A stretch of DNA of 64,000 nt from NCBI RefSeq assembly GCF_014195535.1, contig NZ_JACIBY010000005.1, positions 521,513-585,512 of the forward strand, given 5' to 3'. The notes below the pieces were generated by a model, which saw nothing but the letters and a program-made list of their open reading frames with translations, had not been told where the DNA came from and searched no databases. Positions 24,923-33,292 of this stretch are shown here, one piece after another. This DNA comes from Runella defluvii. Lineage in GTDB: Bacteria; Bacteroidota; Bacteroidia; Cytophagales; Spirosomataceae. A program made the translations under genes and the position numbers. Position 1 is the stretch's first letter. The number at the start of each line of letters is the position of its first letter.

Positions 24923-26175
24923 ACCTCAAACTCTCTTTCCAAATAGCCAAAACCCACCTTTTGGCCAAAAAACGCCAAACCCTCGTGGCCATGCTCGGCG
25001 TGACGTTTGGGATTGCGATGTTTATCGTCATGATTAGTTTCATGCAGGGCGTCAACCAGTTTTTGGAAGATTCGGCGCTTGACGCCAGCCCGCACGTTCG
25101 GATTTACAACGAAGTCAACACCCAGCGACCCAGTATTTTAGACCAAAATCGCACCTCCGATAGCAGCGTCAATGTCGTTTATCACCAAAAACCCAAGCAG
25201 CAACTTCCCCGCATCAAAAATGGCCTACAAATGGTGCGACTCATCGAAAAAATGAAAGGCGTTCTGGGCGTCTCGCCCGAAGTAAGCTCACAAGCTTTTT
25301 TCAACAACGGCCCCATTCAGATTTCAGGAAGTATGGCAGGAATCGATTATCCGCGCGAAAACCGTCTGTACAACCTAGATAGCCGCATCAAATCGGGGAG
25401 TTTTCAAGCGCTGTTGACCAATCCCAAGGGCATTGTCGTAGGTGCCAATTTAGCCAAAAAACTCAACGTCAACGTCGGCGACAAGGTCAGCGTTACGACA
25501 CCAACAGGTGGTAATCTTACTCTTCGGGTAGTGGGGATTTTTGGGTTCGGGATTGGCACTATTGACAACATCCGCTGCTACACCAGCATCAGTACCGTGC
25601 AGGAGATTTTGGGAAAAGATGCCAGCTACATCACCGACATTCACATCAAAATGACCGACCCACTTTTAGCCCTTGATTTTGCCCAAACCCTCCAAAAACA
25701 GTTTGACATCCACACCGAAGACTGGGGCACGGCCAACCAAGCGATTTTGGCGGGGAAGAAGATTCGTAACGTGATGACCTTTGTCATTTCAATGACTTTG
25801 CTGGTGGTGGCAGGATTTGGAATTTATAACATCATGAACATGAACGTCATCAACAAACTCAAAGACATTGCGATTCTGAAAGCCACAGGCTTTGGAAGCA
25901 AAGACGTCGTCGCCGTGTTTTTGCTCCAAGCCATTATCATCGGAATTTTAGGTGGCCTCTTAGGGCTACTCATTGGTTTTGGTATCAGTTATGCCCTGTC
26001 GATTACCCCTTTCGAGACGGGCGACATGATTAGCCTTAAAACCTTTCCCGTCCTTTTTGAGACTCAGTATTACCTCATGGGGCTGGCGTTTGGCGTCATT
26101 ACCACCATTTTAGCAGGTTATTTCCCTTCGCGCAAAGCCGCCAAAATCGACCCCGTGGCGATATTGCGAGGCTAA
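24919..26175 (+). CDS. ABC transporter permease, MacB/FtsX-type
   Basis: 418 residues with the MacB architecture: one N-terminal helix (about 20-42), a large periplasmic MacB-like core (45-280), then three helices near 294-316, 340-365 and 385-405. Here the ATPase is a separate downstream gene rather than an N-terminal fusion, as in LolCDE-style or split MacAB systems. Conserved pieces are IYNIMNMNVINKLKDIAILKATG and FPSRKAAKIDPVAILRG at the C-terminus. In this gene order it should work by mechanotransmission with the adaptor and TolC to export a substrate from periplasm or membrane. Confidence 0.9.
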   Translation: MNLKLSFQIAKTHLLAKKRQTLVAMLGVTFGIAMFIVMISFMQGVNQFLEDSALDASPHVRIYNEVNTQRPSILDQNRTSDSSVNVVYHQKPKQQLPRIKNGLQMVRLIEKMKGVLGVSPEVSSQAFFNNGPIQISGSMAGIDYPRENRLYNLDSRIKSGSFQALLTNPKGIVVGANLAKKLNVNVGDKVSVTTPTGGNLTLRVVGIFGFGIGTIDNIRCYTSISTVQEILGKDASYITDIHIKMTDPLLALDFAQTLQKQFDIHTEDWGTANQAILAGKKIRNVMTFVISMTLLVVAGFGIYNIMNMNVINKLKDIAILKATGFGSKDVVAVFLLQAIIIGILGGLLGLLIGFGISYALSITPFETGDMISLKTFPVLFETQYYLMGLAFGVITTILAGYFPSRKAAKIDPVAILRG

Positions 26176-26198
26176 AAAGTTCTTCAACCCCTACCACT

Positions 26199-26873
26199 AT
26201 GAACGTCCTCAGTGCATCCCATATCAACAAATACTTCTTTGAGCCTGAAAAATTTCAGGTGTTGCAAGACGTGAATTTTGAGGTAAAAAAAGGCGAATTT
26301 TTATCCATTATCGGCAAGTCAGGCTGTGGAAAATCCACCCTTTTGTACATCCTTTCGACCATGGATACTGACTACGAAGGATTGCTCGAAGTAAACGGCC
26401 AACGCCTTACGGGATTACCCCAAGACACGCTGGCCGCTTTTCGCAACGAACATTTGGGCTTTGTTTTTCAATTTCACTTTTTGCTACCCGAGTTTACGGT
26501 TTTGCAAAACGTGATGCTTCCTGCGTTGAAGTTGGGAAAATATTCCAACAAAGAAATTGAAGAAAGGGCTTACGAAAAACTACGCCTTGTCAACATGACC
26601 GAACACGCCCGCAAACAGTCTTCCAAACTTTCGGGAGGGCAGCAGCAGCGGGTGGCCATTGCGCGGGCGCTCATCAATGACCCCGCCATCATCATGGGCG
26701 ACGAACCGACTGGCAACCTCGACAAAGCCAATTCGGGGTTGGTTTTTGACATTTTTCGCCAAATTTCCCACGAAAACGGCCAAACCATCATCACCGTCAC
26801 CCACGACCCTGACTTTGCCAACGGCAGCGACCGCATCATCGAAATGTCGGACGGGCGCATCGTTCGGCACTAA
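26199..26873 (+). CDS. ABC transporter ATPase (LolD/MacB-type)
   Basis: 224 residues, a stand-alone ATPase of the LolD/MacB/FtsE group. Walker A is GKSGCGKST at about 39-47, the signature LSGGQQQRVAIARAL is near 141-155, and Walker B IIMGDEPTGNLD is near 160-175. It ends with the switch histidine in VTHDPDF. It lies 23 bases after the permease and closes the operon. It overlaps the converging cupin gene by 4 bases. Confidence 0.93.
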   Translation: MNVLSASHINKYFFEPEKFQVLQDVNFEVKKGEFLSIIGKSGCGKSTLLYILSTMDTDYEGLLEVNGQRLTGLPQDTLAAFRNEHLGFVFQFHFLLPEFTVLQNVMLPALKLGKYSNKEIEERAYEKLRLVNMTEHARKQSSKLSGGQQQRVAIARALINDPAIIMGDEPTGNLDKANSGLVFDIFRQISHENGQTIITVTHDPDFANGSDRIIEMSDGRIVRH

Positions 26874-27370
26874 TGCGTCAGTAAGTGAATCACGTCTTGG
26901 TGTTGGGGAAAAAGCGCCAACAATTGCGCCCTTTCGCCCAACTCAAAATCAGCAAAGTCGAAACCAGGCGCCACCGTACATCCCACCAGCGAATACGCAC
27001 TTTCGGCCTTGGGTTTAGAGCCAAACCACGTTCCTGCAGGTACTACCGCCTGAAACACTTCGCCCGCGTCGGGGTTATCGCCTAGTTGGATGATTTCCAA
27101 GCGTCCGTCGGGATAAATGACGTACACATCCAGCGGGCCTCCTGCGTAAAAATGCCACATTTCGTCGGCCTGAATGCGGTGTAATGTCGAAAAATGGTGG
27201 TTTTCGAGCAAAAAATAAATGCCTGTACTGAAACTTCGGTCGCCTCCAAAACGGGCAGGCAACGCGCTTTGCGGAATCACTTCTGCCGAGCGATACGTTT
27301 CGGCAAAAAATCCACCTTCAGGATGCGACAACATGTTGTATTTTTCAACCCAATAATTCGCTGGTTTCAT
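26870..27370 (-). CDS. DUF985-type cupin protein
   Basis: 166 residues of the cupin fold related to yeast YML079w. Typical family pieces are YWVEKYNMLSHPEGGFFAETYRS, RSFSTGIYFLLENHHFSTLHRIQADEMWHFYAGGPLDVYVI and PAGTWFGSKP..SYSLVGCTVAPGFDFADFELG. YML079w homologues have a ligand-binding barrel but no agreed reaction, so I assign none. It converges on the ABC ATPase gene, sharing 4 bases at the 3' ends. Confidence 0.87.
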   Translation of the reverse strand: MKPANYWVEKYNMLSHPEGGFFAETYRSAEVIPQSALPARFGGDRSFSTGIYFLLENHHFSTLHRIQADEMWHFYAGGPLDVYVIYPDGRLEIIQLGDNPDAGEVFQAVVPAGTWFGSKPKAESAYSLVGCTVAPGFDFADFELGERAQLLALFPQHQDVIHLLTH

Positions 27371-27543
27371 TGATGTAGGTTTGTATTAGAAAAATTGGCA
27401 TAAAACTACCAAATTCGCGCTATACTTTTGGCGGTTTGCCTTTTCTCTACAAAGGTTTCGCCTCTCCGAGGTTATTTTTTTAATGCGTCTAACTTGGGGA
27501 AAAATGGGAGGTGAAAAATTTAATTTACACCTAAGAAAAAATA

Positions 27544-28119
27544 ATGAACAGCGACCTTCTACAACAATTATTCGGAGACGCGCCATTGCCTCGGCAAGAA
27601 ATGGAGGCGATTGTGGCTTTATTGGACATTCAAACCTTTCCCAAAGGCACGCACATTTTGCGGGAAGGTGAAATTTCTTCCAAGTGCTTTTTCATCCTCA
27701 AGGGATGTGTCAGGCAGTATTTACTGGACGATGGCATTGAAAAAACGACGGCCTTTTACACAGAAAATCAAGCGGTTGTCTCGTTTGACACTTACCTTCA
27801 GCAAAAACCATCGAGGCATTATTTCATGTGCGTTGAAGACGTGACTGCGATTGTGGGGAATCCAAGCGAGGAAAAGGAAATGTACCAGAAATTCCCAAAG
27901 CTAGAATCGCTCACCCGAATGATGGTGGAGCAAGGTTTTGGTAAAACCCAAGAAGACTTTGCGACGTTTATTACCTCTTCGCCCGAAGAACGGTACCTCA
28001 ACTTACAAACCAATCGGCCCGACTTACTCCAACGCGTTCCTCAGCATCAAATTGCGAGTTATTTGGGTATCACCCCAGAATCATTGAGCAGAATTAGGCG
28101 GCGGCTGGCGAAGAAGTAG
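27544..28119 (+). CDS. Crp/Fnr-family regulator (first of tandem pair)
   Basis: 191 residues: an N-terminal cyclic-nucleotide-binding-like jelly roll (about 25-130) and a C-terminal winged helix whose recognition part reads HQIASYLGITPESLSRIRRRL. Such Bacteroidota regulators usually lack recognised ligands. The CNB phosphate-binding motif is not intact, so I do not claim cAMP binding. It lies 42 bases ahead of the very similar second gene, with which it shares QGF/EKT..AFYTE-type sequences and the SRIRRRLAKK end, so the two look like a recent duplication. A TACTTTTG box near 27420-27427 could start transcription. Confidence 0.87.
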   Translation: MNSDLLQQLFGDAPLPRQEMEAIVALLDIQTFPKGTHILREGEISSKCFFILKGCVRQYLLDDGIEKTTAFYTENQAVVSFDTYLQQKPSRHYFMCVEDVTAIVGNPSEEKEMYQKFPKLESLTRMMVEQGFGKTQEDFATFITSSPEERYLNLQTNRPDLLQRVPQHQIASYLGITPESLSRIRRRLAKK

Positions 28120-28161
28120 CAGGAGAGCCTAAAAGAAAGTTATGACAACGTCAATAAAATC

Positions 28162-28740
28162 ATGAAAAACCAACTGGTTGAGTATTTTTCCAAGATTTCG
28201 CCTCTTTCGCCCGAAGAAGCCTCGGCCATTGCGGACAGCGCAATCATCAAAACGTTTGAAAAAGGGACGTTTTTGCTCCAAGAGGGGCAAACGGCCACTT
28301 CTACTTTTTTTGTATTTCAAGGACTTGTACGCCAATACAGCCTCGTGGACGGCGAAGAAAAAACGACCGCTTTTTTCACAGAAGGCCAATGGATTATTTC
28401 ACTCAGTAGTTTTGACACGCCCAAACCTTCCCCTCATTATTGGGTATGCGACGAAGCTTGTGTCTTGCTCATTGGCAACGATGCAGCCGCGCAATCGTTG
28501 TTTAGGATACACCCTCGTCTTGAATTTATTGCGCGAAAAATTGTCGAAAATACCTTCGCCGAATTTCAAGCGACCGTCACTACCTACCTTACCGATACCC
28601 CCGAACAACGCTACCTGCGCCTGCTCGAAACACGGCCTAGCCTTATCCAGCGCATTCCGCAATACCAGCTTGCCAGTTACATCGGCGTCAAGCCTGAGTC
28701 GTTGAGCAGGATTAGGCGGCGATTGGCGAAGAAACCCTGA
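28162..28740 (+). CDS. Crp/Fnr-family regulator (second of tandem pair)
   Basis: 192 residues with the same plan as the preceding gene: a cyclic-nucleotide-binding-like domain followed by a winged helix ending YQLASYIGVKPESLSRIRRRL. Many positions match the first copy (for example KGTFLLQEGQ against KGTHILREGE, and EEKTTAFFTEGQ against IEKTTAFYTENQ), so it arose by gene duplication. The 3' end overlaps the converging DUF6326 gene by 29 bases. The pair lies between a cupin gene and a small membrane-protein gene. Targets and ligands are unknown. Confidence 0.87.
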   Translation: MKNQLVEYFSKISPLSPEEASAIADSAIIKTFEKGTFLLQEGQTATSTFFVFQGLVRQYSLVDGEEKTTAFFTEGQWIISLSSFDTPKPSPHYWVCDEACVLLIGNDAAAQSLFRIHPRLEFIARKIVENTFAEFQATVTTYLTDTPEQRYLRLLETRPSLIQRIPQYQLASYIGVKPESLSRIRRRLAKKP

Positions 28741-29122
28741 GTGTTTTGAGCCATTGCAGGGCATAGACAAAAACAAAAATCGTGGTCGAAATCTCAATCA
28801 CCGCAAAAAAGAGGTAATAAATTGTAGGCGTTCCCATAAATAGCGTCGCCACCATGACAAGGGTTTTCACCAACGACGCGCTGATGTTTGCCCAAGCATT
28901 AGCTTTGTCGGGTAGGATTTTTGACAAGAGAATCATCGAAATCGGAATTTCCATCAAAATACCCGCATACAACAAAAATTCCCTAGAAATGGTCATCCCT
29001 TCGACCTGCCCCGTCAAGTATTGCTTCAAAAGCGAGGCGTCCATGAGGCCAATGAGGTCGCAGTAGAGGTAATTGATAGTAACAAATACCCAAATCGTTG
29101 ATAATACATCTTTCTTATTCAT
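28712..29122 (-). CDS. DUF6326-like four-helix membrane protein
   Basis: 136 residues from the ATG at 29122 (MNKKDVLSTIWVFVTINYLYCD). The longer frame from 29167 adds 15 residues not matching the family and is less likely. It has about four hydrophobic segments near 8-22, 45-62, 73-95 and 98-120, with short loops. This matches my memory of DUF6326 or similar small membrane proteins; I claim no function. Its last 29 bases overlap the end of the second Crp/Fnr gene on the other strand. Confidence 0.7.
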   Translation of the reverse strand: MNKKDVLSTIWVFVTINYLYCDLIGLMDASLLKQYLTGQVEGMTISREFLLYAGILMEIPISMILLSKILPDKANAWANISASLVKTLVMVATLFMGTPTIYYLFFAVIEISTTIFVFVYALQWLKTLRVSSPIAA

Positions 29123-29195
29123 TTTCTTGTTCGTTTTTTCAACCACAAAGGTCGAAGCTACCAACAAGAAAATGATTGACTTGGGTTAAGAACAG

Positions 29196-30020
29196 CTATT
29201 TCCCGTAGCCGTTGACCAATGCTTCAAACTGAGCTAGTAGTTTGAGCGTACGTGGCCCAGGTTTGCCGTCGCCCACTATCTGACGCCCAATTTGTACCAC
29301 AGGCATGACCCATTTGGTCGTACTCGTCGTGAAGGCTTCGTCGGCCTCTTCCAATTCTGACACCAACATCGGGCGAACTTCTACCTTAAACTCTTTTTCA
29401 GCAAGCTCCAGTACCACCTTGCGCGTGATGCCGTGCAGGATATTTTTATCAGCCGTCACCAACGTATCTCCTTTGAAAATAAAGAAGTTACTGCGCGTCA
29501 ACTCACTTACTTCGCCGTCTTTGTAATAAAGCAAATCCGCCGCTCCTTGTGACTTCATCTCAGCCGCCAAGCGAATCATGTGCAGATAATTCGTGCTTTT
29601 AAGCTCGGGCAAATCACGCACAAACTCAAAGGGAAGTACCTTGATACCCCGCACGCGGCCTTCGGGATTGTCTTTGGGTAAATTTTCGGCAATAATCAAC
29701 CAGTTAGGCTCGACAACACTCACGCTATCAGGCGAATACCCGCCCGTTAGCACAAAACGAAACGCAACGTCGGGTTGTCCCGATAAGCGATGGAGTTCTG
29801 TCAAAATTTCAGCCGTTTGGGCTTGGGTCAATGGTACGCGCAAGTGCAATACCTCAGCCGAGCGGACAAAACGCGCCCAGTATCCGTCCCACTGAAAAGG
29901 AACGCCGTTGTAGGTACGGAAATAATCAAAAAGGCCGTAGCCGCGCAACAGTCCCAAATCGTTGATGTTGACAGAAGCCTGCTCGACAGGCATGATAGCG
30001 CCGTTGAAGTAACAATGCAT
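29196..30020 (-). CDS. Aminotransferase class IV (branched-chain/ADC-lyase type)
   Basis: 274 residues of fold-type IV. The PLP lysine is most likely K141 (LKSTNYLHMIRLA) and the cofactor glutamate is E173 (VSELTRSNFFIF). The N-terminal part shows NINDLGLLRGYGLFDYFRTYNG. This family covers branched-chain aminotransferases (IlvE), D-amino-acid transaminases and 4-amino-4-deoxychorismate lyase (PabC). Sequence alone does not separate them here, and no pab or ilv genes are adjacent. TATCTTTG on the minus strand at 30049-30056 is a plausible promoter box. Confidence 0.85.
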   Translation of the reverse strand: MHCYFNGAIMPVEQASVNINDLGLLRGYGLFDYFRTYNGVPFQWDGYWARFVRSAEVLHLRVPLTQAQTAEILTELHRLSGQPDVAFRFVLTGGYSPDSVSVVEPNWLIIAENLPKDNPEGRVRGIKVLPFEFVRDLPELKSTNYLHMIRLAAEMKSQGAADLLYYKDGEVSELTRSNFFIFKGDTLVTADKNILHGITRKVVLELAEKEFKVEVRPMLVSELEEADEAFTTSTTKWVMPVVQIGRQIVGDGKPGPRTLKLLAQFEALVNGYGK

Positions 30021-30048
30021 GGTTTTGAGAGGATAAGATGAGGATTCA

Positions 30049-30056
30049 CAAAGATA
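30049..30056 (-). promoter_or_regulatory. Possible -7 box for the class IV aminotransferase gene
   Basis: Minus strand reads TATCTTTG, 29 bases ahead of the ATG at 30020. No TTG at standard spacing is evident. Confidence 0.4.
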
Positions 30057-30202
30057 GGAATTTGGCTTTAACCTTAATTAACATTCTTTCAACGGCCTTT
30101 AACCTACTTCCTCCGCCCACTGCCCTAGTTTTGTCCCATCAAAATCTTTACAGCCATGAATTTTTTCAATTATCATTCACCCAACAGCTATTTTTTATAA
30201 TC

Positions 30203-30270
30203 CGTGCTGAGAGTCGCTCACAACCTGGGTACCGACTAGCGTACTCGGGTTGTGAGCAACCCTCGACACT
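30203..30270. repeat. Inverted pair of a dispersed palindromic repeat (GGTTGCTCACAACC type)
   Basis: One degenerate copy (gtgctgagagtcgctcaca) faces one good copy (gggttgtgagcaaccctcga), so the whole region could form a long hairpin just ahead of the outer-membrane barrel ATG. Related copies occur at 33120-33250 and 58031-58127. Confidence 0.65.
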
Positions 30271-30286
30271 TGAGCAGCTATTTTAT

Positions 30287-33082
30287 ATGAAAAACTATGT
30301 ACATGCTTTAGTACTTGTCCTGATTTCAAGTGCTGCTTTTGCCCAAAAAATCAGTATCAAAGGCGCCCTGCGCGACTCAGCCAACCGACCATTGGACGGT
30401 GCCACCGTGATGCTCCTCGACGGAAAAGACACGTCGTTGGTTTCTTTTGCTCGCTCTCAAAGTACGGGAGCATTCGAGTTTAAAAACCTGACCAATGAAG
30501 CCTATTTTCTCAAAATAACGTACGTTGGCCTACAGCCCGTTCAGCAAAACATTGCCCCCCAAAAAAGCGAAGTCATTGACCTTGGTTTTATTAAAATGTT
30601 ACCCATTCCCAAAGACCTCAACGAGGTGGTTGTCAAGGGAGAACGTGACCCCGTCAAAATCAAGCAAGATACGATTGAATACAATGCGGGGTCGTTTAAA
30701 GTACAACCCAATGCCGTTGTGGAAGATTTGCTCAAACGCCTTCCTGGGGTTGAAGTCGAGCGCGACGGAACGGTAAAAGCCCAAGGACAGCAAGTACGCC
30801 GCGTGATGGTGGATGGCAAAGAGTTTTTTGGCCGCGACCCCAAAATGGCGACCAAAAACCTCCCCGCCGACGCGGTGGATAAGGTGCAGGTGTTTGACCG
30901 TAAGTCGGACCAATCGCAGTTTACGGGCATCGACGACGGCCAACGCGAAAAAACCATCAACCTGACGCTCAAAGAAGAGAAGAAAAAAGGAATGTTTGGG
31001 ATGGCTACGGCGGGTTTAGGCCCCGACAGCCGCTATTCGGTGAAGGCCAACCTCAATCGATTTAGTAAAAAACGTCAATTCTCATTTTTGGGAATGGCCA
31101 ACAACATCAATCAGCAAGGTTTTTCCATCGACGACTACATGAATTTTACGGGGGCCGCCCAAAGAATGATGGCTGGTGGCGGAATACGCCTACAATTTAA
31201 CTCCGACGATGACGCCATCATTCCCCTCAATTTTAACGGTCGTAACAACGGCTTTGTCAAATCGGGTGGGGTAGGGGTTAATTACAACGACCAACTCAGC
31301 AAAAAAACGGAACTCCAAAGCAGTTATTTTTACAACCAACTCGACCAACTCATTGACAGAGAAACCAATCGAGAGTCATTTCTTCCCACGGGTAGTTTTG
31401 TATCAAAACAAAATACCGCCCAAACTACTACCAATAATACCCACCGTGCTAGTTGGACGATAGACCATAAAATTGACTCACTGAACTCCCTCAAATGGAC
31501 AAATAACGCCAACTACGCCCAAAACAGTGCCAACACGGGCAGCAGCGCCAGCACGACCAACGCCAATGGAGCATTGGAAAACGAGGGGACGCGCCAGTCT
31601 TTTTCCAAAGGAAACACCTTTCGTTTGAACTCAGAGTTGTTGTGGCGTCATAAGTTTGCCAAAAAAGGACGTACACTTTCTACCAACCTCACCCTTGGAA
31701 TAGAACAAAGTGACCGCAACGGCAACCTGCAAGCCGTCAATTCGTTCTATGCGCCGTCGGGAGCGAAAAACCGCGTGGATACCCTGCGCCAAACCAACAC
31801 CCAAACCAACGACCGCCAAAGTTATGGCCTTACGGCGTCTTACACGGAGCCCTTGGGAAAACGTCGCTTTTTGGAAGTAAATTATGCCCTCAATTTGACC
31901 CAAAACGACGTCAATCGCCAAGTTTTTGACGTCAATGGCGACGGCCACTCGCCTCGGTTCAATGCGTTGTTGAGCAACCAATTCCGTAATGATTTTATCT
32001 ATCAACGAGGTGGTTTTAACCTGCGTTTCAACGGCAAAAAATACAACTTTTCGACGGGGTTAAGCGTGCAGCAATCGACCTTAGACGGGGAATTGATTTT
32101 ACAAAATACCCAAATCAAACGCTCGTTTACGAACCTTTTGCCAAACCTCCGTTACCAATATAATTTCTCAACCAGCCGTAATCTCAGCCTTACCTACGAT
32201 GCCGACGTGCGTGAGCCGAGTATTCAACAACTTTCACCGATTGTTGACAACAGCGACCCGCTCAACATTGTCTTGGGAAATCCCAACTTGCGTCCCGAAT
32301 ACAATCATCGAATGAACCTCAACTTTTTCAATTTCAACCAGTTGAACTTTAGCAATTTCTTTGCGTTTGCCAATTTTACCTACACGGCCAACCGCATTAC
32401 CAACGCCCAGCAAATTGACGCAAACTTGGTGCGAACCTACCGCCCCGTCAACGTCAAAGATGACTATACCTTCAACGCCAACTTGTCGAAAGGCTTCCGC
32501 ATTAAGGCACTCAACACGCGGGTGAATTTTAGTAGCAATTTGCTCCTCAATCGTGGCATCACTCCCGTCAACGATGTCGATAATCGCACGCGCCGCCTCG
32601 AAAGCCGCAACACCCTCCGTTTGGACTACCGCTTTAAAGAGTTTTTTGACATTTCGAGCAGCGGAAGTGTCACGTACAATCAAACGGCCTATTCGCTCAA
32701 CAGTGCGTTAAATCAATCGTTTGTCAACCAGCGCTACGACGTAGAGGGGAACTTTAAACTCACCAAGTCGCTCAACCTAAGCTCGTCGCTCGACTACAGC
32801 ATTTACAACTTTGCGGGTTCGTCGTTCAACCAAAAAGTGCCCATTTGGAACGCTTCCATCTCGCAGTTTTTCTTGAAAAACAAACGGGGAGAACTCAAAT
32901 TCTCAGTCGTAGATATGCTCAATCGCAACGTGAGCATCAACCGAACGGCGCAAGCGAACTTCGTTCAAGACGAGCGTATTCGTTCGCTCGGGCGCTACTA
33001 CTTGCTCAGTTTCACCTACAGCCTCAAAAACCTGCTAGGCGGCGCGCCTTCGGGTGGCATTCGCGTGATTCAACGAGGATAG
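30287..33082 (+). CDS. TonB-dependent-receptor-like outer-membrane beta-barrel protein
   Basis: 931 residues from the ATG at 30287, which opens a good signal peptide (MKNYVHALVLVLISSAAFAQ). The track frame from 30038 runs through a repeat and is not used. A CarboxypepD_reg-like domain comes first (about 21-105), then a plug-like region (VVVKGERDPVKIKQDTIEYNAG, LLKRLPGVEVERDGTVKAQGQQVRRVMVDGKEFFGRDP), then a long barrel of alternating aromatic strands. This matches the Bacteroidota outer-membrane barrel group (OMP_b-brl_3). No canonical TonB box is obvious. It is followed by a GLPGLI protein and a two-component system, suggesting a regulated surface import or sensing unit. Confidence 0.85.
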   Translation: MKNYVHALVLVLISSAAFAQKISIKGALRDSANRPLDGATVMLLDGKDTSLVSFARSQSTGAFEFKNLTNEAYFLKITYVGLQPVQQNIAPQKSEVIDLGFIKMLPIPKDLNEVVVKGERDPVKIKQDTIEYNAGSFKVQPNAVVEDLLKRLPGVEVERDGTVKAQGQQVRRVMVDGKEFFGRDPKMATKNLPADAVDKVQVFDRKSDQSQFTGIDDGQREKTINLTLKEEKKKGMFGMATAGLGPDSRYSVKANLNRFSKKRQFSFLGMANNINQQGFSIDDYMNFTGAAQRMMAGGGIRLQFNSDDDAIIPLNFNGRNNGFVKSGGVGVNYNDQLSKKTELQSSYFYNQLDQLIDRETNRESFLPTGSFVSKQNTAQTTTNNTHRASWTIDHKIDSLNSLKWTNNANYAQNSANTGSSASTTNANGALENEGTRQSFSKGNTFRLNSELLWRHKFAKKGRTLSTNLTLGIEQSDRNGNLQAVNSFYAPSGAKNRVDTLRQTNTQTNDRQSYGLTASYTEPLGKRRFLEVNYALNLTQNDVNRQVFDVNGDGHSPRFNALLSNQFRNDFIYQRGGFNLRFNGKKYNFSTGLSVQQSTLDGELILQNTQIKRSFTNLLPNLRYQYNFSTSRNLSLTYDADVREPSIQQLSPIVDNSDPLNIVLGNPNLRPEYNHRMNLNFFNFNQLNFSNFFAFANFTYTANRITNAQQIDANLVRTYRPVNVKDDYTFNANLSKGFRIKALNTRVNFSSNLLLNRGITPVNDVDNRTRRLESRNTLRLDYRFKEFFDISSSGSVTYNQTAYSLNSALNQSFVNQRYDVEGNFKLTKSLNLSSSLDYSIYNFAGSSFNQKVPIWNASISQFFLKNKRGELKFSVVDMLNRNVSINRTAQANFVQDERIRSLGRYYLLSFTYSLKNLLGGAPSGGIRVIQRG

Positions 33083-33119
33083 GGAGAGTGTCGAATGTAG
33101 AGTGCAGAGTGTCGAATTT

Positions 33120-33250
33120 CCGTGCTGAGGGATGCTCACAACCCGAGTTTTCTGAGTATCGAGTGCAGAATCCGTGCCGAGGGTTGCTCACAACCCGAGT
33201 TTTCTAAGCGTCGCATCCGTGCTGAGGGATGCTCACATCCCGAATTCGAC
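33120..33250. repeat. Three tandem copies of a dispersed palindromic repeat
   Basis: Between the barrel gene and the GLPGLI gene, three direct copies of a roughly 34-base element starting CCGTGCTGAGGG and containing the small hairpin GGGTTGCTCACAACCC start at 33120, 33172 and 33217. They are joined by GTCGA/GTGCAGA-rich linkers. The first and third copies have GGGATG in place of GGGTTG. They resemble the pairs at 30203 and 58031. Confidence 0.7.
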
Positions 33251-33292
33251 ATTAAAACTTGAATTTCAAACCAATAATTAACATCAAACCCA

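Noticed and set aside
30038..30286. N-terminal 83 residues of the long barrel frame
   Set aside because: They run through a palindromic repeat and precede a proper signal peptide at the ATG at 30287.
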